From Anabas testudineus (taxonomy: Eukaryota > Chordata > Actinopteri > Anabantiformes > Anabantidae): DNA of 64,000 nt. The first letter of the stretch is position 1, and each line of letters starts with the position of its first letter. Below are positions 23,789 to 43,001 of the stretch, one piece after another. Under the pieces are notes generated by a model, which was not told the DNA's origin, did not search any database, and saw only the letters and a list, made by a program, of their open reading frames with translations. Made by a program: the position numbers and the translations under genes. The stretch spans positions 17,605,063 to 17,669,062 of the forward strand of contig NC_046618.1 in the NCBI RefSeq assembly GCF_900324465.2. Direction: 5' to 3'.

Positions 23789-24412
23789 ATGAAGAGGCTT
23801 CTACTCCTGTGTCTCCTCCTGATGTTTGGAGGTCAAAAATCGTTCGCATGTCCCCACCTTTGCTCCTGTCACGGCAGTCGGGTGGACTGTAGCAATAGGT
23901 CTCTCACCTCCAGCTTGCTCCCCACCTCCTACCCTGCTGGCACCACCGAGCTCTGTCTCAATAACAACCGGCTCACCACCCTCCCTAATGGGCTGCTGGA
24001 TGACCTCACCTCCCTCCAGTCTGTCTACCTTCATGGTAACCCCTGGGTGTGTGACTGTGGCATCCTCTACCTGCGAGCCTGGCTGCTCCGTCAGTCCACA
24101 AACCCCACCTCACACCTGGGCGTCAACTGCAGCTTCCCCCCAGGCCTCAGGGGGCGGCTGGTGGTGTATTTAACCGAGCAGGAGGTCCTGGAGTCCTGCC
24201 ACTACTGGTACTGTGACCTGGCTTTGGCCTCGCAGGTGTGTCTGTTTGTATTCGTGGTGGTGCAGGCGGCTCTACTGGTGGCAGTGATCGTGTTCCTGAG
24301 GAGGTTTGGGAAGCTGTCGAAGGAGGCGAGGAGAACCACAGAGGAGAGCTTCACAGTTGGGGAGGGTCCAAGAGAGAACGAGTACACACCTTTAAAGGAC
24401 AGCAGCATCTGA
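23789..24412 (+). CDS. gp1bb: platelet glycoprotein Ib beta chain (207 aa)
   Basis: GPIb-beta is disulfide-linked to GPIb-alpha in the GPIb-IX-V receptor that captures von Willebrand factor on platelets; fish thrombocytes use the same complex. The single coding exon gives a signal peptide (MKRLLLLCLLLMFGG), an N-terminal LRR cap (CPHLCSCHGSRVDC), one leucine-rich repeat (TTELCLNNNRLTTLPNGLLD), a C-terminal cap (NPWVCDCGILYLRAWLLRQ) and then a membrane-proximal C-x4-C pair (CHYWYC). A transmembrane helix (about 150-172) and a basic tail with RRTT, a possible counterpart of the human PKA site, complete it. Human GP1BB has 206 residues and a C-x5-C pair. The ATG at 23789 is chosen because upstream in-frame sequence lacks ATG and runs into the acceptor. 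The position directly downstream of septin 5 on the same strand repeats the human SEPT5-GP1BB arrangement. Confidence 0.95.
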   Translation: MKRLLLLCLLLMFGGQKSFACPHLCSCHGSRVDCSNRSLTSSLLPTSYPAGTTELCLNNNRLTTLPNGLLDDLTSLQSVYLHGNPWVCDCGILYLRAWLLRQSTNPTSHLGVNCSFPPGLRGRLVVYLTEQEVLESCHYWYCDLALASQVCLFVFVVVQAALLVAVIVFLRRFGKLSKEARRTTEESFTVGEGPRENEYTPLKDSSI

Positions 24413-24718
24413 GATGGAGCTGATGAAAAAGAGGACAGAGAGATCTGTTAATCTTTTGTACCCTGGAGACAAAATGTTGGTTACACGCTTTGGTGTTTGA
24501 GACTATAATTCAAAAAATTCATTTTTATGCACAAGCAGTTGACAAATTAAAGGGAAAACCTGAATAAATGAGCAGAGATACACAACAACACAAGTTACCT
24601 TCATACAGGGCACACGTGAAATGGTGATGACTGTAAACTGGAGAAAAGGCATGTCATGGTGATGTCTGAGACATTATAGGTTAACCTTCATAGACCTTCG
24701 CATCCCACTGTAAATTAC

Positions 24719-24724
24719 AATAAA
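24719..24724 (+). terminator. polyadenylation signal of gp1bb
   Basis: AATAAA stands about 310 bases after the gp1bb stop codon. Confidence 0.6.
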
Positions 24725-24744
24725 GATTAAAATACTTTGAAACT

Positions 24745-25430
24745 ATTTTCTGGATGATATTATTTTTCCTCACCTTTTTGATAAGGATAACTTAGATTCA
24801 CTTACTAAATAGATGTGACCAAAATATTTTATAGTGAAAACTTGCAAGTGATGTCTGCTAACAAAAATTATGTGAACTCTTAGTGGAGTTACTGCACTGC
24901 AATTTTTTACTTAATCATCAGTAACATACCCACATATCCCACAGAGAAACTGTTTTCTATCTAAAGTCTGACATTTTGACGACACTGCATCATTTCCATT
25001 GTCTTAATCCAAGTAGTTAAAAGATGAGTTTGCAGTTTTCTATCAAATGCTTTAAAGTAAAATGTGTGTGTGAAAGAGTTTATTAATCCTCACATGTGTT
25101 GAGCCCCTTGAGCTTCAGTAACATAAAAATAATGTCATGAAGACTGGATAAAAAATGGTTACATCTGAAATACTTAATATTTCTGATAACAAACAAATGT
25201 GAATCAGTAATTAAAAATAGAATCACCTTGCATAGCAAAACAGTCATTTTCTTTTGAATAAAATAATTAAAATCTTCTAAGGGGTTAAACATTATAGCTC
25301 TTTACACATTCCTAATCCCTGTTACTTTTGAAATTTAAGTATATTTCGCTGCTAATAATTTTGTACTTTTATTTACGAAAGGTTTTTAATGCGAGCTTTT
25401 AATTTAAAAAGTATTTGTTCACAGCAGCAA
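24745..25430. other. spacer between gp1bb and dhx37
   Basis: AT-rich unique sequence. No exon, RNA gene or repeat end was recognised. The dhx37 promoter probably starts at the more GC-rich stretch from about 25430, which includes a CACGTG E-box near 25513. Confidence 0.5.
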
Positions 25431-25827
25431 CCTGTTGTCCTTGTAGCGGAACCTCTCTGCTGAGACGACGTTTCAGCACGGACAGTCTTACTAGATGGAC
25501 CCGCTTGTGTTTACACGTGAGGTCTGCTCTGGGCTGAAATCTCAAACGTCAAGTATTTAAATCTTAAATGCAGTAATTTGATCTATCAAAATTTAAAGGT
25601 ATGTATTTTATAATATTTATAAATATTTAATTGTGTTGTAAATTGCGTTATTGCCGTAACGGTAAAGATAAAATTAGCTTCTTAGCTACTTCGTTTAGCC
25701 CAAAGTGGATTTAAAAAGATCTCTAGAGCTCTGGTTTGACTAAGCGTCAGCTTGTGTAAACTAAATATATAAATATATATATCAACATGTATTTCTTTAT
25801 TTATTAATTCCCGGATTTCAGTTTAAT

Positions 25828-34460
<8,633 letters not shown>

Positions 34461-35049
34461 ATATATGTTCAACTTTTGACCAGAGAATGAGCTTCTTCAG
34501 ACTCAGCTAATGTTTAAAACAGTCGTTTTAAAGTGCAACTACCATCACACAACATGGCCTTTACACCATTCTTTATTTTATACACTATGATTTGTACAGC
34601 TTTGTCAGGCAGAAAGTATTTCAACTAGATTTCTGTGAGAACTTTTTAAACTTGTTATCTGTGTGTTTCTCTCATACATGTTTCATCTGGTCTTCATAAG
34701 ACTTATTAAGACTGTGTGGCTCAGAGTACTTCTGGTTTGTGATTTATTTATACATTATGTAAACTGTGGCTGGGAAATATTAGAGGGCAACTCGGTCAGT
34801 TTTACACATAAAAGTTCAGTTTCCTAATCATGTTTAATATTTCTCAGCATAAGAAAACAGCTGTAAAGTCTCTTCTGTGGCTCTTTAGGAGTTTTGATAA
34901 GTCTGGAAACTATTCTGACAGATTTAACTTTACATTGTTTGTCTTTATTACAACTGGTGAAGTTGAGTTAAAAATACATTGACCTTTAACAGGCAGGGCG
35001 TGTCTGATGAAGTGGTGGTTTAGTTAAGATTTTACAAATGTAATTAACT

Positions 35050-35380
35050 GAAAATTCATACATGATTCTGAAACTAGCAGTTGAGAAATTACACTCGCCA
35101 CAGAATCCATTTAGTGGCTATTCTAAAAGGAGCTGAACTGCTACTAACTGTGGACCTTGTTGTGAGTCTTGGGTGTTGGGGAAGACTTCCAGAGACCAAA
35201 GGTCAGGATATCTCAACCAAGAACCTGCCTATTTTGGCTACTGTGCAAAATAAATGTGACCTACCTCTAGTAGGGGTCTCTAGGCAAGACCTCCTTATGC
35301 TTACCCTGCCTTTGCCTTGTACCTTGTACCCCTGTAAGTCGCTTTGGATAAAAGAATCTGCCAAATGTAAATGTAAACTA
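35050..35380 (+). mobile_element. SINE or LINE-2 derived repeat with teleost 3' tail
   Basis: The 3' part contains CTTGTACCCCTGTAAGTCGC and TTTGGATAAAAGAATCTGCC, then AAATGTAAATGTAAA. This is the very common 3' tail of teleost SINE2/L2-type retroposons with its short terminal repeats. The body upstream (from about 35050) is less certain. The same tail recurs at 56706-56752. Confidence 0.7.
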
Positions 35381-35639
35381 GACAACTGAGAGTCTTCATT
35401 GACTAAAAGTAATGCTGTTTTTAAAAATATTCAGCTAAATAGTTTTAATTATCAGTTATGATAAAGTGCAATTAACCTAAAAACAATATAAAATCTGTCT
35501 GGATTGTAGGTATGTATATCAAGACAGATTGTTCCAAAATCAATTAATCAATTAAAACTAGACTCTCTTGTTCTTTGGATTTCTTTATGTAATCTCAGTC
35601 TGACTCGAAGCTGCAGGACTTCTTGTTCTTGTTGTCGCA

Positions 35640-35960
35640 CAAGATAATTATTTATGACTGGCTACATATTGTACTTGGGGTTGTTGTCATGCTGCAGAAT
35701 GAATTTGGGAGAAAAAGCTGTCTCCTTGCTGGAATTGCATGACAGACATTCTAATCATAACAGTTTTACCACTGCATGCTACAAAAATCTTAACTCTCTC
35801 AGAATCTCATTAAGATTTATAATTTTAAAATTTCACATAAAGTGCACATTCACATTTATACATTTTAGATTTAACCATATAGAAATTACACCAGTGTTCA
35901 TGGTCCCTAAAGTAAAAAACATTATCATTTCTTTTTTTGCATAACAATTCTGTGTCCCAA
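35640..35960 (-). mobile_element. probable Tc1-like fragment
   Basis: GGGGTTGTTGTCATGCTGCA and GGAATTGCATGACAGACATT resemble a stretch I remember from fish Tc1-type elements, read on the opposite strand. No terminal repeats or transposase frame could be defined. Family assignment is tentative. Confidence 0.3.
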
Positions 35961-36299
35961 GCATTATGGTGGCCTAAAATCACTACTGTAATTTCTATAT
36001 GCTAAAGCCAAAGTGTATAAAATATGATCAAATAAAACCTAAGAAGCTTTTGCAACCACATGTGATTTTTATTATTATAAATCTCAAATTGTGGGGTATA
36101 GCTTAATGAAACGCAAATGCTCCTTTTTTAACTAGAGATAAATATAATGCCATTGCACTTTCATTTTAATACTCTAGTGGGAGCCCAAAGGAGGATTCCT
36201 TTTTCATCTGAAACAGTATGATGGTACATTAATTCACAGGGATGTTGTTGTCATGTTTACAATGAGAATAAACGAGCTATAAAATTGAGTATTTTAATG

Positions 36300-36477
36300 G
36301 GCTGCTGTGATTGGCTATCGTCGCCACTGTCGTCACTTCCTCCTGTCAGCTTGTACACTTCCGGAAAGGTTGACAACAGTGGAGAGTCGGAGCTCATATG
36401 TAACAATATAAAACATTAAAACCGAAAGAAATATTTAAATCTGAGTCGTTTGACAACGAACAGCCGAAGGTGTCACA
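36300..36477 (+). promoter_or_regulatory. ufd1 promoter and 5' UTR
   Basis: An inverted CCAAT box (ATTGG, 36310-36314) and an ETS-type site (CTTCCGGAA, 36358-36366) lie 110-170 bases before the start codon. This is a common housekeeping promoter layout (NF-Y plus GABP). The 5' UTR is inferred to begin near 36380. Confidence 0.5.
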
Positions 36478-39400
36478 ATGGTAAGTAGCACCATGCTTTT
36501 ATCAACCGCTGACGACAGATTTGTACCAAAACAAATCGTACTTACGGAATTTAGCTAGCTAGCGGCTAACAAAATAACAACAAGACGAGAGGAGAAAAAT
36601 GCCCCGTCATGGTGAAATTAAAATGACCAAACTATGTGTTACATTGATAGGATTTTGTCTTTTTCCACAGTTTTCCTTCCACATGTTTGACCACCCGATG
36701 CCTCGGGGGTTTCAGAACCGCTTTTCCACTCAGTATCGCTGCTATTCCGTGTCAATGCTGGCAGGTCCCAATGACCGATCCGACGTGGAGAAAGGAGGCA
36801 AAAGTCAGTGTTATCGTAAACTAATGTGTGTGTCTACTTTCATAGACCAACAGTTAAGATAGTTTTTATGTGTATATTAACAGATAATAACTAGCTGAAC
36901 TGAAAACGTCCATGCTGCACAATATTTAGCTTTATTTAGTAAGAAATCTCGTTGTGATTGAGATGTCATTTACAAAAACTTACATAAGTAACACATACAG
37001 TGGAAGTTCATGGTTTTCTGCATGAATTTGTCATAAAATGTGATCGGATCTTGATCTAAGTCATATTAACAAATATAATGGGCCTAAAATAATAACACAA
37101 AATTCGGATATTTTATGTCTTCATTAAGAACAACCTCAACTAGGCAACATGTTCTTTCTGAGTAGATCTGACTCAATGATTAAAATTAACTGGTCAAAAA
37201 CCTTTAACTGGCAGGGAACATGTTTACTTGATCCTATTTGTTATTAATATCTAACTTCTTATTTTTTAGTTATAATGCCGCCTTCAGCTCTCGACCAGCT
37301 CAGTAAGTACAAGTTGAAGCAAGCTAATTTTCTTAATAATAGTGCTGTTTGAAACTACTATGGTTCTTATCTTTTCCCTCCTTACTCTCTGTACAGGCAG
37401 ACTTAATATCACATATCCAATGCTGTTCAAGCTGACCAACAAAAACTCAGACAGAATGACACACTGTGGAGTTCTGGAGTTTGTGGCAGATGAGGGAATC
37501 TGCTATCTGCCACACTGGGTAAGAGACTATAACAAGTTTAATGTTGGTTGTCACAGAGACTTCACTCTAAAGTGAAGTGAGTACTAAAATATTGTTCCAA
37601 AGTTCCAGAAAGGCAATTTCACTATATTGATGTTTACAAAAAGTTAAAATGTCTATATTAGTTAAAGAAAAATGTATTTAATAATAAAAAATAACATAAA
37701 AGTTATTGTGCTCATAGACATTTAGAAAATGATGGATTTGATATATAGGATTTTCAGTGGCTGAGAGAACAAGGAAGAAAATCTATCTACAGCTGTGTCC
37801 GATAATTAAATGCTTTTAAAGCTTACTTGTATCAACCAAGGCAGTGCTCACATTTGCTTTGTTTTGTTTGCTGCAGATGATGCAGAATCTCCTTCTGGAG
37901 GAAGGAGGTCTGGTCCAAGTGGAAAGTGTTAACCTCATGGTCGCCACTTACTCAAAGTTCCAGCCACAGAGCCCCGACTTCCTGGACATTACAAACCCAA
38001 AGGCAGTGTAAGGAATATTAGCAGGGAACATTAATTTGCTGTTTTTACACAATTTATGTTTATCTTAAGTGATTAATTTGTCAATTTTTACAGATTGGAG
38101 AATGCACTGAGAAACTTTGCCTGCTTGACAACCGGTGATGTCATAGCTATCAACTACAATGAAAAGGTAACTCAGTTTATTATGATAAGTGTTAAACTGT
38201 TATGTGAGTTTATTTTCTTTTTCCTGAATACCACTGCTAACAGAATCTGTTTGTTTGTTTTAGATATACGAGCTGCGAGTAATGGAAACCAAGCCAGATA
38301 AAGCTGTATCCATCATTGAGTGTGATATGAATGTAAGATCCTCTTTTTTTATCACAGACACCAGTAATTTATTAAGTTTAAATAAGATTGTAGTTATATG
38401 TTGTGCTGTGTTTGCCAGGTGGATTTTGATGCTCCTCTGGGTTACAAAGAGCCTGAACGGAGACCTCAGCACCAAGAAGAACCAACAGTAAGCAAATAAT
38501 GTTTATCTATATGGTACTTGAGGTTACTACGATAAAATCAGAAGTAGAACAGTAAAGTTAAAGAAGAAGCACGTGCCTCAGTCTGTACAAGTGTTAAATT
38601 CCTGATACAACTAATTTCTTTAAGAAGTGACATAGTCAGGTTAGGAGTGGACCTGGACCCAGTGGTGATCAGTTCCACAGTACTGGAGCCATCACTGTAC
38701 ATACTCCACCCCAGTATTTTCGTCTAGATTTTCAAGATATCTGTACATATTGTACTTTGATACATTTGATAAAACTAATTTCTCCACAGGAGGAAGAAGG
38801 AGATCCCAGCAGTTATGCTGACATGGACACAGGATTCAGAGTGAGTAAATGTTACTAGGAGTTAGAGGCAAATAAATGTCCTTGTGACTACTGACAATCA
38901 TGAAAGTTAGAGCTGAGAAGTTGCATGGAGCTTATGTAACTTCTAATGTGTTTCTAATCGTCAGGCATTCACTGGATCTGGCAATCGTTTGGATGGTAAA
39001 ACAAAAGGGATTGAGCCCAGTCCTGCTCCACTTGCTCCAAGTGACATCAAAAGGTAAAAAGATGTTTTTAAATTGAAACTGTACATTGTGCCATGGCTAG
39101 ACAGATCAGATGGACAGTGTTGATCCTATAGTGTTAGATATTCATGTTTTTGCTGTTATTGCCGAATGGTATACAGACTATTATTATGAAGCCATGTGGT
39201 TGACCACTATGTTACAGTAGTGTGGCAGCAAATGAAAAAGGCTACAATGTTTTATGTTTGTAAAGTACTTGAAAAACACCTTGTTAGAGAATTGCTATAC
39301 AACAGCCGTATGGTGTAGTTTTCCTTGTCTGTTTTTCTCTAGAAAGTCTCTTGCTAGTTGCTTACTTCCACAATGTCCATGTCATCTTATTCTGGTGTCA

Positions 39401-39862
39401 CATAGCATGGTCTGCTTGGCTTCTAATGCTTCTTTTTTTACTATTGCATTATGTTATGTGTTCAAAGTGTTTCATTATAAAATATGTGAATCAATCCTGA
39501 CCTGCAATCTTTTGTCACACAGAGGGATTCCTAACTACGAGTTCAGAATGGGTAGGATCACCTTCATCAGAAACTCAAGGCCTCAACCAAAGAAAATTGT
39601 AGATGATGTAAGAAATGCAAATTAATTTTTCTAGATTTCATTGATAGTATTTATGTGCAGTTTTTCCATAGCACTTAACTGAAATAGTTTTATTTGTGAA
39701 ATGTATATATGCAATTATATTCTTCAGTTCCCATATTTAGGACTCACACTGTTTTAATCGTAATTATTTTTAAATATCTTTTCTCAGGATGATGCGATGA
39801 ACAGATTCATTGCCTTCTCTGGACAAGGACAGTCACTACGCAAAAAGGGCAGAAAGCCTTGA
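36478..39862 (+). CDS. ufd1: ubiquitin recognition factor UFD1 (about 310 aa)
   Basis: UFD1 pairs with NPL4 as the ubiquitin-binding cofactor of the p97/VCP ATPase in ER-associated degradation. Exons: 36478-36480, 36671-36803, 37270-37302, 37397-37518, 37877-38007, 38094-38166, 38264-38332, 38419-38487, 38790-38840, 38965-39053, 39523-39607 and 39788-39862. Total is 933 nt in consistent phase. The first exon contributes only the ATG. The product begins [20 protein letters not shown] and contains the UT3 double-psi barrel domain ([40 protein letters not shown]). Two p97-binding SHP boxes follow ([13 protein letters not shown] and [18 protein letters not shown]), with the NPL4-binding segment ([17 protein letters not shown]) between them. 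Human UFD1 has 307 residues and lies on 22q11.2. C22orf39 follows on the same strand, as in human. Confidence 0.97.
36997..37127 (+). mobile_element. Tc1/mariner fragment in a ufd1 intron
   Basis: After TA-CAGTGG the sequence matches the first 170 bases of the element at 33025, with mismatches and small gaps (shared CATAAAATRTGATCKGATCT and CCTAAAATAATAACACAAAA). Only the left portion is present. It is the same family as the dhx37 intron copy. Confidence 0.7.
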
Positions 39863-40528
39863 GGTGTGGCAGTGGCACATACTTACCATCTACTGTCCAC
39901 TTCAACAGCAAAGTAAAAAAAGGCCTTCAGATTAATTTTGGTTTTGTCCCTTTGAATTTTTTTTTTTTTTTTTTTTTGCTGTTGAGGTAGGATTATACTT
40001 TGTAATTAAAACTTGACGGTAAAATGTTGCTCAGCAGAGGCTGCATAAATTACTAAGTGAGTACTAAGTGATTAATTTCAGCCAGGCAAAACTTATTATC
40101 AACACCCCACCAACACAAAGAACAATTTGTGAAATATTGTTATATCAGATTTGTCTTATCTTTGACGGTAAGCATTTGCCTCCTTTTCCCCACAGTTGTT
40201 GAATTGATACAGTTCACGTTAAATATAATGCTATCCAGAGTCCCATTTTACAATGAATGGGAGCAATAATAGATTTATACTTTTGTTGTTTTGAAGAATT
40301 ACATTTTCTGTTATTTTTTGAGTTAATGTGCAAGTTTTTTTTTCCTGGTTTATTTATAGACAAATAAAGGACTGTTTTTTGAAAAATAATTATTGTGGCT
40401 AAAGATTATTACTATAATGTTTCATCATGTACATGATCTACCCAATGATTGTGAATTTATCTGTATGGCATTTTTCTTAAATGGCTAATTTACTTAGGAA
40501 TTAGTATGTGATTAGTGGTTGGTTATCC
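39863..40528 (+). other. ufd1 3' UTR and following spacer
   Basis: After the stop the sequence carries a poly-T run (about 39958-39978) and an AATAAA at 40363-40368. Beyond that it is AT-rich with nothing recognised up to the tandem duplication. Confidence 0.6.
40363..40368 (+). terminator. polyadenylation signal of ufd1
   Basis: AATAAA followed by a T-rich stretch, 500 bases after the ufd1 stop. Confidence 0.6.
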
Positions 40529-40690
40529 AGCTCTAAGTAGACAATGTGTGATTACTTAAAAAAGCAAGGTGCCCATTTGAACACAGAAAAAGGTTTTGCT
40601 TGCTTTAATAGCTCTAAGTAGACAATGTGTGATTACTTAAAAAAGCAAGGTGCCCATTTGAACACAGAAAAAGGTTTTGCTTGCTTTAAT
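40529..40690. repeat. perfect 81-bp tandem duplication
   Basis: Copies at 40529-40609 and 40610-40690 appear identical, base for base. The unit starts AGCTCTAAGTAGACAATGTG and ends TTTGCTTGCTTTAAT. It lies between the ufd1 polyadenylation signal and the C22orf39 promoter. Absence of divergence indicates a very recent event, or a collapsed or mis-joined assembly region. Confidence 0.93.
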
Positions 40691-40923
40691 AATTTTTGTT
40701 GCTCACACCACCTAAGAAAAGATCCTTCCTTTCCAATGGAGGAGATCAATCAGTGATTGTTCTGTGCAAATATGTTTACTCAAAAACTTACAGTGAGGCA
40801 TTAGCAGAATGTATTGATCAAATCTAGTACTCTGGTGTTTCGTTGATCATTCCCTGGTGAGGTGCAGTGGAAGGGTATTGACTAATGGGGCATGGTGGAG
40901 CTCTTATTGTGAAAAGAAGTCGC

Positions 40924-40974
40924 ACCGGAAGTGGTCGTGTAAGGTGCCCCAGCTAACGCTAACTAACTTTAGCA
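40924..40974 (+). promoter_or_regulatory. core promoter of the C22orf39 homologue with ETS site
   Basis: ACCGGAAGTG (40924-40933), a consensus ETS/GABP site, lies 42 bases before the start codon. It is flanked by a GC-richer stretch. The short 5' UTR is inferred. Confidence 0.5.
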
Positions 40975-41930
40975 ATGGACAGATCTGGAAAAACACCGTG
41001 GAGGGTAATTCATCAAAACATTAACAATTACATTATGAGTTGCTGTCGTGGCGGAATGTCTTGATTTAAGTTAATCCGCTTTGGTCCCGATACACTCGAT
41101 AAAGAGTGAAGTATGCTAGATGTGAATCAAAACGTTAGCAAGGCGGCTATCGTTGCCAAAGTAACCTTAACTAGCTTGGTAGCTTAGCTAACGTTAACAG
41201 TGCTAGCATTAAAATAAAGGACACTACTGTTACTGGAGTGGCAAAGATGTTGTCATTTACTAGTAACTGTAGAAGGTATAAATTTAGGTTGGTGATTATT
41301 CTCCTCTTGTGTGTTCTCACAGCCACCTCGTGCATGTAGTGACTACTTGAGTGAATTTAAACACTGCAAAAGCTTGTTGAATCGTTTCCATTACTACTAC
41401 ACTTATGGTACTCTCCCGTCCTGCGAGCAGTGGAAAGAGGACTACAACAACTGCAGAGAGTGGGAGAACCACAGAGGCACCGATGTAAAGGTACTGAACT
41501 ACTGCATAGGAGTCCATAGTTTAAAAACCTTAGATGTTACTAGCATACAACTGAAAAAACGTAAACATGGCTTTTTTTTGTCTCTTTGCCTGTTTTAACA
41601 AGACAATTAAATAAACCGTTTATTCACAGAACTATTAGAACAATCAGTTTTCAGTGTAATGTCAAACACTGTCAATTAACAAACAATTAACATTTTGGAT
41701 CAGTTACATTATAATTTAAGACCTGGCTTGAGGTATCTTATGACTGTATAAAAATCACTTTTACAAAAAACTCACAATTTATTATGTTTATTCTACAGGA
41801 AGCATTACAGAGGAGTGAAAGGAACAGAGTGGCAGAGCAGCGTAAATTCACCCCAGTATGGAAACTGAGACAAGATCCACCCAGAGACTGGCACATGCCC
41901 CTGAACCAGGAAAAACCTCAGGACTTCTGA
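40975..41930 (+). CDS. C22orf39 homologue (UPF0545 / PANTS), 109 aa
   Basis: Three exons (40975-41004, 41323-41490, 41799-41930) encode MDRSGKTPWRPPRACSDYLS, then CKSLLNRFHYYYTYGTLPSC, WKEDYNNCREWENHRGT and a tail ending WHMPLNQEKPQDF. Human C22orf39 shares PPRPCEAYRAEWKLC, HHYYVHG, CEQW, CRDWEE and DWHLPLPQEK at the same spacing. The four Cys residues in C-x9-C-like spacing resemble small twin-cysteine proteins, but I infer no reaction from this. Human C22orf39 has been named PANTS for a role in synaptic plasticity. The gene lies between ufd1 (same strand) and mrpl40 (convergent), exactly as in human 22q11.2, which supports orthology. Confidence 0.9.
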
Positions 41931-42338
41931 ACCTAACCTTCTGCCTGTTCTCAATGGCAGCTAAATCAAAGTGAAACAATATTTCCCTTTCATGGATTTA
42001 AATATTCTTTTGAAATATGTACTGGAGAAACAGGTCATCACTCTTGTGGCAGCATCTAGTGGTCAGTGACGTGGATAACAGAACCCATTCAACCAGTAAA
42101 TTAAAATATGACTTCAGAGTATGCAGTTTTTTTGTTTGTTTTTTTTGCCCGTCAAATAATCTATAAAATTTCATGAAACTGAAGCACAGATTCTCACTTA
42201 ACTCATTGTAAATTTATTTAATGTTGTGTATTTGTTTTTTGTTTTCTTTTTGACAATGAGAAAATCAGGTCAGATTATGGCATGAACCTTTTTTAGGATG
42301 CCAGAAAATCCATTCATTTGATAACTGGGAATCATTTA
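41931..42338 (+). other. 3' UTR of the C22orf39 homologue
   Basis: AT-rich sequence with an ATTAAA-type signal near 42100. No other feature was recognised before the MITE. Confidence 0.45.
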
Positions 42339-42646
42339 CAGTCGTGCAAAGGTTAGTACCTCCTCTTTTGTGTTTTTTTTTGTGTGTGTAAAAACATAAT
42401 GAAAAAAACATCTGATCATAGTTGGTCATAGTATTAGCCATGAAATCTCAGACAAACACACAATTCTTTCCCCAATGTGCCATTATTTATGTTTTTGCTT
42501 CATTTTATTAATGAAAAAATGTGGGAAAAGTTGTTATTCGTCAGAAGTTGTATTTACAGAATACTAAGACCTGCTGCGACAATGGTTTTTATTATGTTTT
42601 TTACACAAAAACAAAAAAGCATTGAGATCGTACTTTTGCATGACTG
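42339..42646. mobile_element. Tc1/mariner-type MITE (about 308 bp)
   Basis: The left end CAGTCGTGCAAAGGTTAGTAC and the right end GATCGTACTTTTGCATGACTG form imperfect terminal inverted repeats. Both are flanked by TA (42337-42338 and 42647-42648), the target duplication of the Tc1/mariner superfamily. The interior is AT-rich and non-coding. It sits in the tail-to-tail gap between the C22orf39 homologue and mrpl40. Confidence 0.8.
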
Positions 42647-42873
42647 TATATGAGCTATGTTAACAACTGATGATACATTAGAAAGAACCTGCACTTTGTG
42701 CACAGTTTTGCCTCAGATTAGCACTATATACTGATTTATCTTCAATCAAGTTTTTTTTTAAAGTTGCAGACACACTATCGTGCTAAATTATTCTACCTAT
42801 ACAGATCTGTTTGTATATGTAATTACTGATTTTGCTTCAATAATACAAAATGCTCAATTATGTACAAACTGGA

Positions 42874-42894
42874 TAATAAATCATTTTTATTTAT
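42874..42894. terminator. overlapping polyadenylation signals of convergent genes
   Basis: AATAAA on the plus strand (42874-42879) suits long transcripts of the C22orf39 homologue. TTTATT twice on the plus strand (42885-42890, 42889-42894) reads AATAAA on the minus strand for mrpl40, about 110 bases after its stop. The two 3' ends may meet here. Confidence 0.45.
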
Positions 42895-43001
42895 TTTTTC
42901 TTAACAAGTGTGATTGAAGAGAAACAACACAATGCATTTCCATGAAATCATGTACAAGCTAAATAAACAGAAAGGCAGTACCCACAACTGTGCTGTGACC
43001 A

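Larger units (their letters stand above)
34461..36290. other. repeat-rich spacer between dhx37 and ufd1
   Basis: The dhx37 3' UTR begins here. No strong AATAAA is seen before 35246, so its end is unclear. The spacer carries a SINE/L2-type element (about 35050-35380) and a probable Tc1 fragment (about 35640-35960). No protein-coding exon was recognised. Confidence 0.5.
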
